DNA from: an uncultured Burkholderiales bacterium
GTDB lineage: Bacteria > Pseudomonadota > Gammaproteobacteria > Burkholderiales > Burkholderiaceae_C
Assembly (NCBI GenBank): GCA_903886485.1
Contig: CAISMH010000011.1
Location: 1-64,000, forward strand
Direction of reading: 5' to 3'
Length of the DNA: 64,000 nt
The translations under genes were made by a program, and so were the position numbers. The number at the start of each line of letters is the position of its first letter. Within the stretch, counting starts at the first letter, position 1. This document shows, in pieces, positions 1-8,689 of this stretch. The notes beneath the pieces are model-generated. The model searched no databases, was not told where the DNA came from, and saw only the letters and a program-made list of their open reading frames with translations.

Positions 1-355
1 CAAGTAGTATCAACTCTCGCTCAATCCCTAACCAAAATTTTGCTACTACTGAATCTGGCAATAAAAACACAACCAGTGCTACAGAAAAAATAAACTGAAA
101 ACCTAGCCATGAAAAATAAACAACGTAATACATCGGGCCACGTTCGCGCTGCGCAATGAAAGTGTAAAACGCACTTGAACTACCAACATCTAGCAATGCA
201 CGAATAGCCCAAAAGCTACCTAATAAATATGCCAAATCCCCATATTCAGCAGGCCCTAAACCTCGAGCTATAAGTATACCAACAGCAAAGCTGACTACTG
301 CTCGGCCAGCATTAGCTCCTATTGATATAAAAAATCTTTTCCTGAAATTAGTCAA
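1..355 (-). CDS. Wzx-like polysaccharide flippase, N-terminal part (runs off left edge)
   Basis: Reading the minus strand from a TTG at 355 gives an open frame of about 118 residues to the window edge. It begins MTNFRKRFFISIGANAGRA, continues with a hydrophobic helix, an ARGLGPAEYG motif and further hydrophobic segments. A basic N-terminus, a first transmembrane helix and then LGPxxYG is typical of Wzx/MATE-type lipid-linked oligosaccharide flippases of the inner membrane. The upstream in-frame stop leaves TTG as the best start; no clear Shine-Dalgarno is visible. It lies 14 bases downstream of the SDR gene and continues the same operon. The specific substrate cannot be read; it would be the lipid-linked repeat unit, probably one carrying the nonulosonate made by the neighbours. 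Confidence 0.7.
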   Translation of the reverse strand, partial: MTNFRKRFFISIGANAGRAVVSFAVGILIARGLGPAEYGDLAYLLGSFWAIRALLDVGSSSAFYTFIAQRERGPMYYVVYFSWLGFQFIFSVALVVFLLPDSVVAKFWLGIERELILL

Positions 356-369
356 AGGGTCGACAGATC

Positions 370-1149
370 TTAAATCGAAAAACCGTCATCAACAAACAAG
401 TTTTGCCCAGTGATGAATTTAGACTCATCTGAGATTAGAAAAATCAATGCGCCTACCAAGTCTGCGGCTTCTAGCATCCCCTTAGAAGCGCAGTATTTTT
501 TATACGACATTAAAAAATCTTCGGGCTGACCACCCAGAATACCGCCAGGACTTATACAGTTAGCACGTATGCCAGTGCCTTTAAAATATTGCGCAAAGTA
601 TAAAGTTAAATGTACTACAGCAGCTTTAATTGCGGCATATTCTACCGGCATTGTCATATGAGTACCCTCATATACATTAAATCGAGGAGCGACAGATCCA
701 TATATTGATGACATATTAATTATGTTACCACTGCCCTGCTTTACAAAAAGCTTGCTAAATTGCTGCGCAACAAGAAAGTAACCACCTAAATGGCTATCCA
801 CATTTTCACAAAAATCTGAATATTTAACATCCTCAAGTTTACGACCGTAATTTTTATTACGTGGGTATGCGTTATTTACTACTGCATCTATCTTTCCATA
901 ACGATTTACGACATTATCGATTAATTTCTGAATAGATTCTTGATTTGTAATGTCTAATGCTTCGGCATCAACTATCCCCAACTGTCCTGCCTTGCACTGC
1001 TCCGCAAATTGTGTTGCTGCATTTATATCAATATCAGCGGCAATTGCAACTCCACCACTTCTAGCTATAGACTCAATGAACGCTTTACCAATTACACCAG
1101 CGCCTCCAGTTACTACAACAACTTTTCCTTGCACTCTTTTGCTATTCAT
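370..1149 (-). CDS. ptmA: SDR family oxidoreductase, PtmA-like
   Basis: A 259-residue classical short-chain dehydrogenase. Seen: nucleotide-binding TGGAGVIG at 14-21, VNNAY at 91-95, Ser at 147-148 and catalytic Tyr171/Lys175 (YAAIK), then SPGGI. It ends GFSI, as many three-domain SDRs do. It overlaps the upstream acyltransferase gene by 4 bases (ATGA), so the two are translationally coupled. Its place at the end of a LegI-LegG-PtmE-PtmF-PtmB series matches ptmA of the Campylobacter legionaminic acid locus, where PtmA is an accessory dehydrogenase linked to supply of the amino-sugar precursor. The role assignment rests on family and gene order; substrate unproven. Confidence 0.75.
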   Translation of the reverse strand: MNSKRVQGKVVVVTGGAGVIGKAFIESIARSGGVAIAADIDINAATQFAEQCKAGQLGIVDAEALDITNQESIQKLIDNVVNRYGKIDAVVNNAYPRNKNYGRKLEDVKYSDFCENVDSHLGGYFLVAQQFSKLFVKQGSGNIINMSSIYGSVAPRFNVYEGTHMTMPVEYAAIKAAVVHLTLYFAQYFKGTGIRANCISPGGILGGQPEDFLMSYKKYCASKGMLEAADLVGALIFLISDESKFITGQNLFVDDGFSI

Positions 1150-1709
1150 TTAGCACTTTCAATATTACGAATTATGCGCGCCGGATTTCCAGCAACAACA
1201 GTAGCTGGAGGTACATCTTTTGTTACAACAGACCCTGCCCCAACCACTGAATTATCGCCAATAGTTACGCCTGGAAGAATTATTACGCCAGCACCTATCC
1301 AACATCCAGATTTTAGTAAAACTGGTTGTGATGCGTCATGCCCTTGGTCAATAATTGGTAGGTTTGGATTTTCAAAGCTATGGTTTGCTACGTAAATCTG
1401 AACCGCAGATCCCAGCATCACATCATTTTCAATACAAATACCAGCTCCATCTTCTCGTGGATCAGCGAAAAACATACAGCCAGGCCTTATTATTACTCTG
1501 TCTCCTAAACTTATTTTTGAACAACAAACAGCATAGGCCCCAGGCCTGAACTCAGCATCATGCCCGAAGTGTTGAAATTTCTTTTCACATAAATCTCTCA
1601 TCAGAGTTTTAAAGTGCAATCGCCAGTGTGTGGCTAGCATATCTGGACCAAGTCGATCAGCACGCCCGCAGAAAAGCCAGCGATTAAATATTTCCAATAC
1701 CCAACCCAC
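1146..1709 (-). CDS. Left-handed beta-helix acyltransferase (hexapeptide family)
   Basis: A 187-residue protein with hexapeptide repeats over roughly residues 60-180 and a C-terminal GAGSVVTKDVPPATVVAGNP motif, the hallmark of maltose/xenobiotic-type O- or N-acetyltransferases that use acetyl-CoA. The N-terminal 50 residues resemble the lead-in of WbbJ-like O-antigen acetyltransferases. It shares one base with the cytidylyltransferase gene upstream and overlaps the SDR gene by 4. In this operon it could O-acetylate the finished glycan or act as the N-acetyltransferase (LegH step) of the nonulosonate pathway, for which no GNAT-type candidate is seen. The choice between these is open. Confidence 0.75.
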   Translation of the reverse strand: MGWVLEIFNRWLFCGRADRLGPDMLATHWRLHFKTLMRDLCEKKFQHFGHDAEFRPGAYAVCCSKISLGDRVIIRPGCMFFADPREDGAGICIENDVMLGSAVQIYVANHSFENPNLPIIDQGHDASQPVLLKSGCWIGAGVIILPGVTIGDNSVVGAGSVVTKDVPPATVVAGNPARIIRNIESAK

Positions 1710-2410
1710 TAAATATCCTTTTTGCTTTTAAATAAAAACTCAACAAATTTGAAGTCTAGTTCACTATCTATGTCAATAGACCTTTCCTCTGGCATCTCAT
1801 ACAAACGTGTATCAGCATTAAATATAGTGGCATTAGTAAATAATGCATCATGCTGCCAAACATATACAGAAGCATTCATGTCATAACAAGGGGGGGCATC
1901 TTGTCTTCGAACCACTAATCCCTGCGGTGGCTTTGACAAACGGGCAACGTCATCAACTCCAACTTCTACCAAATTAAAATAAGGCGATCGACGCGCAGGC
2001 ATTCCAGTAATCACATTACTAACGCCACGGTCTTCCAAAAGTTTAACTGCACCAATGATATCTTCAGGCAGTCGTAGAGGTGATGTTGCATCTAAATCAA
2101 CGAGCGTATTAAATCTTATCCCTGTTTGCTTTTCAACTTCAGCTACACAGTGTTGAATAACAGGTAATTTAGCGGCCGTGTCTGTCGCCAACTCTTCTGG
2201 TCTTTTAATCAGTATATCTACACCGTTTGCTTTCGCAACTGCCAATATTTCATCAGAATCGCTGCTTACAGCGATTAACTCAAACAGGCCGCTTGCACGT
2301 GCCTGTTCAATACTGTGCGCTATTAAAGGCTTTCCTAATAAAGGACGAAAATTTTTTCCAACGACTCCTTTTGAGCCGCCTCTGGCGCAAATTGTGCATA
2401 AACGTTTCAT
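1709..2410 (-). CDS. legF: CMP-nonulosonate (legionaminate/neuraminate) cytidylyltransferase
   Basis: A 233-residue member of the NeuA/PtmB family, which activates a 9-carbon sugar acid with CTP. Seen: nucleotide-binding ARGGSKG at 9-15, followed by KN; the VDLDATSPLR motif near residues 108-117, equal to the family's LxxTSPLR; and a late DxxxSxYVW-type segment. The length fits a single-domain enzyme without a C-terminal hydrolase. It overlaps the Gfo/Idh gene by 4 bases. Context with LegI, LegG and PtmE homologues favours CMP-legionaminate over CMP-Neu5Ac, but sequence alone does not settle the exact sugar. Alternative symbols are ptmB and neuA. Confidence 0.85.
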   Translation of the reverse strand: MKRLCTICARGGSKGVVGKNFRPLLGKPLIAHSIEQARASGLFELIAVSSDSDEILAVAKANGVDILIKRPEELATDTAAKLPVIQHCVAEVEKQTGIRFNTLVDLDATSPLRLPEDIIGAVKLLEDRGVSNVITGMPARRSPYFNLVEVGVDDVARLSKPPQGLVVRRQDAPPCYDMNASVYVWQHDALFTNATIFNADTRLYEMPEERSIDIDSELDFKFVEFLFKSKKDI

Positions 2411-3318
2411 TTTGTAATCCAGGTTTTATTTGTACTAGCTTTTTCGCAAGCAGAAATTAATTTCATCACATCTTGCGCATGATCAACTGTGCACAATTCC
2501 TCAAAAGAGCCCTTCAGTATCGCTTGATGCATATTCAAGTATGTTGAATCTCTATCGGACAAAAAATTTAAAATATTACCATTGTCATTAATAATATCTT
2601 TCGAAAAATCAGCCACTATCGTGCGATCTTTTGTATTTATAGTGATATTTCTTTGAGGTACACGATCAAGATAACTTACTTGTAACGCAATGGCTTGACA
2701 CCGCTTTGACTGCATTAAAATTGCGAAATGATCATCGCTGTTAATTTCTAGTGGACTAAAATGACCACCAATTGCAGCAACCCGATTCCAAGTGCCTAGC
2801 AACATCCCCAAATAATCAAGTTCATGACTGAGATCACGCAAAACACCCCCGCCCAGCGCTATATCGGCTGAATATGATTTGCGATAATCAGTACCAGGTC
2901 GCCATTCCGGTAAGTACTGACCAACATATGCATGCGCTGATATCGCAGGTTCCTCATTTAGCCATTTTTTTAAATACTCGACAATAGGATGGAATCTCAA
3001 ATTGTATCCAACCCATATGCCTGCAAAGTTATGCTTAGGCATCTCACACGCGATTGCAAAAATTGGTTTCTCAACCAACACATATCCCGCGTAACCCAAG
3101 TCAGCAAGTTGCTGCAAAGTAAATTGATGCTCTGCTGTAGCATTTGCAACTACTACATAGCTTGGGTTATGCTTGGTCAGCGCCGCCTCTAAATTATTAA
3201 AAACCAAAGGAAAATCTACTGACCTACTAGAGAATACTGCTACCTCGCAATCTAAAGAGCTAAGAATCCTAGCATGCCGCATGCCAATAGAACCATAGCC
3301 GATAACTAGCGCTTTCAA
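2407..3318 (-). CDS. ptmF: Gfo/Idh/MocA family oxidoreductase, PtmF-like
   Basis: A 303-residue NAD(P)-dependent oxidoreductase. The Rossmann motif GYGSIG is at residues 7-12 and is followed by MRHARIL; VEKPIF appears near residue 138, matching the family's EKP motif, and an LSHELDYLGMLLG segment matches the usual D-x3-H-x6 type region. It overlaps genes on both sides by 4 bases. In Campylobacter the equivalent gene (ptmF) sits between ptmE and ptmB and is linked to amino-sugar precursor supply. The family call is secure; the substrate is inferred from gene order only. Confidence 0.75.
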   Translation of the reverse strand: MKALVIGYGSIGMRHARILSSLDCEVAVFSSRSVDFPLVFNNLEAALTKHNPSYVVVANATAEHQFTLQQLADLGYAGYVLVEKPIFAIACEMPKHNFAGIWVGYNLRFHPIVEYLKKWLNEEPAISAHAYVGQYLPEWRPGTDYRKSYSADIALGGGVLRDLSHELDYLGMLLGTWNRVAAIGGHFSPLEINSDDHFAILMQSKRCQAIALQVSYLDRVPQRNITINTKDRTIVADFSKDIINDNGNILNFLSDRDSTYLNMHQAILKGSFEELCTVDHAQDVMKLISACEKASTNKTWITK

Positions 3319-4391
3319 ACCTTATCTCCAGATCCAATTTCTTTACGCGCACGCTGTAGATCTTCATCACGCCCAACATCTAGCCATGGCTCATGCATTG
3401 GATAAACAATCGTACGATTATTAGCTTCCTTCATACGCTCGAAAAGCGTAGGCATATCACAATGTGCCTTTTGTTCAAGATGATTTAATGCAATTGGGTC
3501 TAATACATAGACCCCTGCATTGATGTGTGTACGTGTGATAGGTTTTTCTTCAAAACCAATAATGTCTACACCTTGCGTTCGAACTACACCAAATGGATGC
3601 TGCCATTCATGTTGACGCACAGCCATGGTTGCTAGCGCTGCATTATGACAATGGAAGTCAAGCAATTCACCATAACGAATATCAGTCAACACATCGCCAT
3701 TGCTCACGATGAAGGCCTCTGTTGGCATTTTTTTTAATAAACCAATTGCTCCTGCCGTACCCAATGGTTTTTCTTCACGTAAATATTCAATTTCTACACC
3801 AAAGCTAGATCCATCTCCAAAATATTCTTCGATCATGTACCCTAGGTAGTGAACAGCCAACACAATGCGCTTAAAGCCGTCATCTCGAACCCGGTTGATG
3901 ATGTGCTCTAGCATCGGCTTTCCGCCAACGGGCAGTAAAGGTTTAGGGCAAGCCTCAGTATGAGGGCGCAAACGTACGCCCATGCCACCTGCCATGATCA
4001 CAACTAAATTTGGACGCTCGCCAGGCGTCATCAGTTCATCCAACAAATGCAAGCCAACAATTCGTCGCTCCACATCGACAACGGGTAATTGGTGCAAATG
4101 ATTAGCCTGCATTAGTTTGAGCACCGCCTCATGACTTAGGCCTGGATGCACCACTACTGGCGCTTCGTTTGCTAACCCGAGTACAGGACTATCTAAGTTG
4201 TAACCACGTAACAACCCTCGGCGAATATCACCATCAGTGAGCGTTCCTAACAAAGTACCATCTGAACTTGCAATTAATACGATTTGTGCAGTCGTATCAT
4301 TCATATTTGCAATTGCATCTTTGAGAGTCACCTCTGATGACAATACCGATTTTTTCCAGCCGCTTGTTGTGTTAATTCCGTGTTCTGACAT
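3315..4391 (-). CDS. ptmE: CBS-domain sugar nucleotidyltransferase, PtmE-like
   Basis: A 358-residue two-part protein. Residues 1-125 form a CBS pair (TDGDIRRGLL near 52-61 and HQLPVVD near 100-106); from residue 132 comes a sugar-phosphate nucleotidyltransferase domain with MAGGMGVRLRP and CPKPLLPVGGKPM. This architecture is that of PtmE, the glucosamine-1-phosphate guanylyltransferase which starts the GDP-sugar route to legionaminic acid in Campylobacter. The CBS pair may sense an adenosine ligand. It sits between a PIG-L deacetylase gene and a Gfo/Idh gene (4-base overlap with the latter). GTP rather than UTP use is inferred from the family. Confidence 0.8.
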   Translation of the reverse strand: MSEHGINTTSGWKKSVLSSEVTLKDAIANMNDTTAQIVLIASSDGTLLGTLTDGDIRRGLLRGYNLDSPVLGLANEAPVVVHPGLSHEAVLKLMQANHLHQLPVVDVERRIVGLHLLDELMTPGERPNLVVIMAGGMGVRLRPHTEACPKPLLPVGGKPMLEHIINRVRDDGFKRIVLAVHYLGYMIEEYFGDGSSFGVEIEYLREEKPLGTAGAIGLLKKMPTEAFIVSNGDVLTDIRYGELLDFHCHNAALATMAVRQHEWQHPFGVVRTQGVDIIGFEEKPITRTHINAGVYVLDPIALNHLEQKAHCDMPTLFERMKEANNRTIVYPMHEPWLDVGRDEDLQRARKEIGSGDKV

Positions 4392-4393
4392 AG

Positions 4394-5059
4394 TTATTCA
4401 CGCGTTCTCAGTAGCTCAAAGGCCTCCGCAGCTAAGTAACCAGCTGCAGCCCCACGCACTTTAGCCTGTGCACGTACGATATCAATGCTGCGTGGAAATG
4501 GAGGATCACCTAATTCGGATTTATAAATTGATAAAAGTTCTAATTTTCGCTCCAAATATTCTGTCACATCAATAAAGTAATTTGGACTAAAAGTTTCAGT
4601 ACGGATTAGTCCGAAATCAGTTTCGGATAGTGTTTCATATGCAAGTACACGCTTGACCGTAGGATATCGAAACCACTTACTGCATGCAGCGGCAGCATCA
4701 AAGACTACACGATGGTCTGTATGAACATCTCCTCGATGAGGCACAAAAACTTCAGTTGGAGCGAATTCTTTAAAAACTTTTGAAAATTCAGATACTACTT
4801 GCGCCATTGGCAGTGCATCAAGCTCAGTCGGTGGTAATTTCAAATTTACAACCCGGTCAAAGCCTATTTCATTCGAAATCTTAGCAATTTCTGCTTGCCG
4901 CTCCTGAACACGTTTAGCCGGCCAACCCTTCTCTTCTTTTATATCAGTAACAATTAGCCAACAAAGTTCAGCGCCCTCCGCCTTTCGACGTAACAAAGCA
5001 CCGCCACAACCCAAAACCTCATCATCTGGATGTGGCGCAATAACTAATGTTTTTATCAT
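4394..5059 (-). CDS. PIG-L (LmbE-like) family deacetylase
   Basis: A 221-residue zinc-dependent N-deacetylase family protein. Seen: the metal-binding APHPDDE at 8-14 and a second metal motif HRGDVHTDH at 108-116 (His113, His116). Members remove N-acetyl groups from GlcNAc-type sugars. It follows the methyltransferase gene by 10 bases and ends 2 bases before ptmE. As far as I recall it is not part of the textbook legionaminic pathway, so it may free an amino group on a pathway intermediate or on the sugar for a different N-acyl decoration. The target is inference; the family is clear. Confidence 0.8.
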   Translation of the reverse strand: MIKTLVIAPHPDDEVLGCGGALLRRKAEGAELCWLIVTDIKEEKGWPAKRVQERQAEIAKISNEIGFDRVVNLKLPPTELDALPMAQVVSEFSKVFKEFAPTEVFVPHRGDVHTDHRVVFDAAAACSKWFRYPTVKRVLAYETLSETDFGLIRTETFSPNYFIDVTEYLERKLELLSIYKSELGDPPFPRSIDIVRAQAKVRGAAAGYLAAEAFELLRTRE

Positions 5060-5069
5060 ACAAGAAGAT

Positions 5070-5738
5070 TTATTTTTTACGGTAAATTATTATCCAATGT
5101 CGAGCATCGATCCCGTCAAATCGATACATTAGCTCTCCTATCTCTAACTCTTGCCCTGGAAAACAACGTAAAAGTGCATCTTCATCTGGAATAAGCACTA
5201 CGCAACCCTCTTGTCCATCAACTTCGGATTTATATAAGCTATCACCAAGAGGAGTCGACAACTTGTGCGTAATATCACCAGGAGCTTTTGTAGCTGCAAT
5301 AAAAATACCGCCAGGCGCCAAAACTCTATCTAGCTCTTTTACTGCTATATTCCAACTTGTCCAATCGTTATAACAAAGTACTTGCCATGCAACAATTGCA
5401 TCAAAATAATTATTAGGCCAAGGCAACTTTTGACCTGGAATGCCAACCTTCAAATCAGCCTGCAAGCCTAGGCTGTTTAAACGATTTCCAGTTATGTTCA
5501 GGGCATGCTCTGAAATCTCAAAGCCTGACATTTGCATTCCACGTTGCGCCAGATGAACAAGATTAGCACCAGTTCCACAGCCGTAGTCTAATACTGTACG
5601 AACCTTTTCATCTAAATAGCGGTAAGTGCATCGAACGAATACATCATTTGGATATCTAAGATCATTCTTACCTTGTGCATATAAGTCTTGCCATACTTTA
5701 GAATTTACTTCTAATGAATTTTTGTGTTTCTCACTCAT
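5070..5738 (-). CDS. Class I SAM-dependent methyltransferase
   Basis: A 222-residue protein with the SAM-binding motif VLDYGCGTG at 49-57, an acidic FEISEHALN motif II region and LAPGGIF in the post-III position. This is a Methyltransf_11/25-type Rossmann methyltransferase. The gene stands inside the nonulosonate operon between the LegG-like epimerase (19-base gap) and the PIG-L gene, so the acceptor is probably a sugar hydroxyl or an amine exposed by the deacetylase. N-methylated acyl groups are known on legionaminic acid in Legionella, but no direct evidence for that reaction exists here. Confidence 0.8.
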   Translation of the reverse strand: MSEKHKNSLEVNSKVWQDLYAQGKNDLRYPNDVFVRCTYRYLDEKVRTVLDYGCGTGANLVHLAQRGMQMSGFEISEHALNITGNRLNSLGLQADLKVGIPGQKLPWPNNYFDAIVAWQVLCYNDWTSWNIAVKELDRVLAPGGIFIAATKAPGDITHKLSTPLGDSLYKSEVDGQEGCVVLIPDEDALLRCFPGQELEIGELMYRFDGIDARHWIIIYRKK

Positions 5739-5757
5739 TTCATCATCCTTTATTTTT

Positions 5758-6918
5758 TTACTTGGTTACTAGTGGATCTTCAACCTTTAAGCGATTAAGT
5801 CTAAAATCCTCGTCTAATAGTATTTTGAGTGCTCGCTTTGCGCTTTTTCCATCACCATACGGATTTACAAGGTCGAGGAGTGAATCGCGAAATTTTTTAC
5901 TTTGCACATTGTCAATTGCGCTTTGAATTGAGCTTATGTCCCCATCAGAAAAGATTACATTTTTTCCAGCACGCCGCCCTCTTTGACGCAAACCTACATT
6001 TATTACTGGAATTGGAATAGAAGCCGCCTCCATAATGCCAGATGAAGAGTTTCCAATAATAAAACGTGCGCCTTTATATAAACCTATAAAATCATCCCGC
6101 GTTAAATTTTTATATATATGCACACGATCATTCCCACGGAAATTTTCAATTACATTTATGACATCTCTACTCGCGGGATCGCTGTTTGGGTAGCCAATGC
6201 AAACAAATACTCCTGAATTAATTGTTGCCTCAATAATATTTAACATATATTGACCTGCTACCGACTTCTCAGATGGATCAGGATGAAATAATGCAATTGC
6301 ATAGCCAGTATCTGGCAAGTCTACTTTCAAACGCTTATTCAATATCGATATTGGCAATTGCTCTTTTTCAACAAAGTTGTCTAGCGCCAAACTCCCCGTT
6401 ACAAAAATACGTTTTGAATCTTCGCCCATTGCTAACAGCCGCTCCTTGTGCTCCAAGGTGGCTACAAAATGAGCAGTAGAAAGTTTAGAAACAGCATGCC
6501 TTACGGGGTTATCAACATGACCTGTTATTGTGTGATCTCCTCCATAGAAATGCACGGTCGGAACTTCCAAGTAGGCGCCGAGTAAGGCCCCGATCCATAC
6601 CTCCTCGCGATCTCCCGCATAAATAATAAGGTCTGGGCGCCAGTTGGCCACTGAGTCAATGACTCCTTGGAGCATGATGCTTGCAGTTTTTAATCTTGCT
6701 GCCGCACTATCGCCATCAATCAAACTTTCAACGCAAAGTAAAGTTTTAATTCCATCCGCCCTGATAAGATCAATAGAATGTCCATATGTCTGTGACATAT
6801 GGGCCCCTCCCACAAGTAGCTGAAAATCCACACCAGGCTCTTTATTCAACATTCGATAAAGACTACTCATTAAATCGTAGTCGGATCGTATACCTGTAAT
6901 TGCTAATATTTTTTTCAT
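5758..6918 (-). CDS. legG: Hydrolysing NDP-sugar 2-epimerase (LegG/NeuC family)
   Basis: A 386-residue GT-B fold enzyme of the NeuC/LegG family, which removes the nucleotide while inverting C2 to give a ManNAc-type sugar for the synthase. Seen: RSDYDLM near 11-17, GDREE at 102-106, GGDHT near 126-130, the FHPDP segment and GNSSSGIMEA at 289-298, which binds the nucleotide phosphate. Length is normal. It overlaps the aminotransferase gene by 4 bases. With a LegB-like dehydratase and an aminotransferase nearby, the likely substrate is a GDP-2,4-diamino sugar (LegG) rather than UDP-GlcNAc (NeuC); that choice is inference. Confidence 0.85.
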   Translation of the reverse strand: MKKILAITGIRSDYDLMSSLYRMLNKEPGVDFQLLVGGAHMSQTYGHSIDLIRADGIKTLLCVESLIDGDSAAARLKTASIMLQGVIDSVANWRPDLIIYAGDREEVWIGALLGAYLEVPTVHFYGGDHTITGHVDNPVRHAVSKLSTAHFVATLEHKERLLAMGEDSKRIFVTGSLALDNFVEKEQLPISILNKRLKVDLPDTGYAIALFHPDPSEKSVAGQYMLNIIEATINSGVFVCIGYPNSDPASRDVINVIENFRGNDRVHIYKNLTRDDFIGLYKGARFIIGNSSSGIMEAASIPIPVINVGLRQRGRRAGKNVIFSDGDISSIQSAIDNVQSKKFRDSLLDLVNPYGDGKSAKRALKILLDEDFRLNRLKVEDPLVTK

Positions 6919-7991
6919 TGCAACCCCGAAGAAAAGCCCTGCTCAATTGCATTTTCAATATGTGCAACATCTATATTTGTTAATGCCATGTGAATGGGCA
7001 ATGAAATTAGTTGAGTTACATTTTTCTTAAGATTGGGCATGTCAGATATATTTGGGAAATAATCGGCCATACAGTGGGAGAAAGACGATCTAGCATCAAT
7101 ATTGTGTTTCTGTAGATGCTTTATCCACCCAGTTGCCGATGAAGAAAAAAAATAGTAACGATAATTATTTGGCACACCCTCATCACAACATACTGGCATT
7201 TGAATATCGGGACAAGATTCAAGTGCGGCAGTATATCTATTTGCTATATACCTTCGCCTTTCTAGCATTAGATTAAACCGCTCTAATTGAGACAACCCCA
7301 ATCCAGCTGCTAAATCAGAGAAACTTTGCCCATGCGTTGCAGTAAATCCAGATGATTCGTAATCTGAGACTTCCAGCTCTTGTTGCGAATGGCGCTGTGC
7401 ACAATAAAAAAAATCTTTACCTGCGAATAGTGCACCACCACCGCCAGCAGTCATGAACTTTGTCGGTCCAAAAGACGTAATTGAAAAATCTCCATACGCC
7501 GTAAGCTCCTCACCCCGCCAAGTCGCTCCCAACGCTTGTGCACAATCAGATACAAGCGGAATATTTAATGACAAAAGATCATCAATCGGATCGCTACAGC
7601 CTCCGATATGCGTCATGACCACTGCTAGAGTTTTTTTAGTAATAACACGTTCAACTGCCACAGAATCTATGTTCATACTGCGCTTCTGAACGTCTACAAA
7701 AATAGGTTTTAATCCCTCACGCACGACTGCGCTCACAACAGTTGGGCAAATATAACCACTCAGTACAACTTCATTAGCACCAGGCTCACGCATTCGTAAT
7801 ACATGCAAACCGATTTCAATAGATGTAGCACCACTTCTTGTTAGTAAACATTTGGATCGCCGAAAACGATGCGCAAGTTCTGAAGAAAATTTATCACACA
7901 ATTCACCTCGACCGACAAAGTTTTTTTCAGCGAGCTGGCTTATATAGCCAAAGTCATTTGCAACTACATGACTTGATGAATGCCTAATCAC
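6915..7991 (-). CDS. DegT/DnrJ/EryC1/StrS family PLP sugar aminotransferase
   Basis: A 358-residue PLP enzyme. The Schiff-base lysine is Lys178 in SFGPTKFMTAGGGGALF; upstream are the SGATSIE phosphate-binding segment (53-59) and SDCAQALGA (148-156) holding the cofactor aspartate. In the pathway it should place an amino group on the 4-keto sugar made by the LegB-like dehydratase (LegC step). It is shorter and more divergent than the LegC proteins I remember, so another sugar position is possible. It overlaps both neighbours by 4 bases, WbqC upstream and legG downstream. Confidence 0.75.
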   Translation of the reverse strand: MIRHSSSHVVANDFGYISQLAEKNFVGRGELCDKFSSELAHRFRRSKCLLTRSGATSIEIGLHVLRMREPGANEVVLSGYICPTVVSAVVREGLKPIFVDVQKRSMNIDSVAVERVITKKTLAVVMTHIGGCSDPIDDLLSLNIPLVSDCAQALGATWRGEELTAYGDFSITSFGPTKFMTAGGGGALFAGKDFFYCAQRHSQQELEVSDYESSGFTATHGQSFSDLAAGLGLSQLERFNLMLERRRYIANRYTAALESCPDIQMPVCCDEGVPNNYRYYFFSSSATGWIKHLQKHNIDARSSFSHCMADYFPNISDMPNLKKNVTQLISLPIHMALTNIDVAHIENAIEQGFSSGLQ

Positions 7992-8689
7992 GAAGCAGCA
8001 TCCATTTTCAGAAGATGTTTCGCCCCTGTAATTCCTAAATTAAATAATGCATCTAAGCTAGACAATCCCAAAACGAAGTCTGATGCGCCTTTTTGCTCGT
8101 AAACAGGATGATTAAAAATATCATATTCAAGCCTCATGCTTTGATTAAATTTCGTTTCATCTAGATACTCGCGAGCTCCACGTCCTGACAGATAAACATC
8201 AGCACCCGAGGCTTTAATTAAATCAATTACCAAATCGCCTTTACGTGACTTTTCGTCGTATTCCATTTGACTTTGAAATATCACTTGAGTGTTTATATCA
8301 AACATACTCATAGTGAGCCTCATTGAAGCAACGACGGCCTCACATAATGTTTCATAGTCAGACTCAAAAAAAAGATCAAGTTTAGGCATAACCTCAGAAA
8401 ACCCTGGATGTTTTCGATAGTTATTTAAAATGAAATTTCGATGTTGCTGCCGCCACTCATCATCTGCAATTAATAATTCGCGAAATTTTTTATTCAAATA
8501 TCCTTTCCTATCTACTGAAATAGTTAGGTATTTGACTTTCCCATTTGATGTCAAAAATATATTTCTATTCTGATAGGCGCTGTCTGATAGTTGCACATCA
8601 TCCATCACCATATAGACATTACTCTTAGCAATTTTGTGCAATAAGCCAAGCCAAGGAAAATAACTAGGCTGATGAATTGAGAGCTTCAT
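7988..8689 (-). CDS. WbqC-family protein
   Basis: A 233-residue protein with the WbqC signature at its start: IHQPSYFPWLGLLHKIAKS, then DDVQLSDSAYQNRN. The family occurs in O-antigen and lipopolysaccharide loci; I know of no firmly established biochemical activity. It shares one base with the LegI-like synthase gene and overlaps the aminotransferase gene by 4, so it is made together with them and probably acts in synthesis or modification of the same sugar. No signal peptide or membrane helix is visible, so it is cytoplasmic. Confidence 0.75.
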   Translation of the reverse strand: MKLSIHQPSYFPWLGLLHKIAKSNVYMVMDDVQLSDSAYQNRNIFLTSNGKVKYLTISVDRKGYLNKKFRELLIADDEWRQQHRNFILNNYRKHPGFSEVMPKLDLFFESDYETLCEAVVASMRLTMSMFDINTQVIFQSQMEYDEKSRKGDLVIDLIKASGADVYLSGRGAREYLDETKFNQSMRLEYDIFNHPVYEQKGASDFVLGLSSLDALFNLGITGAKHLLKMDAAS

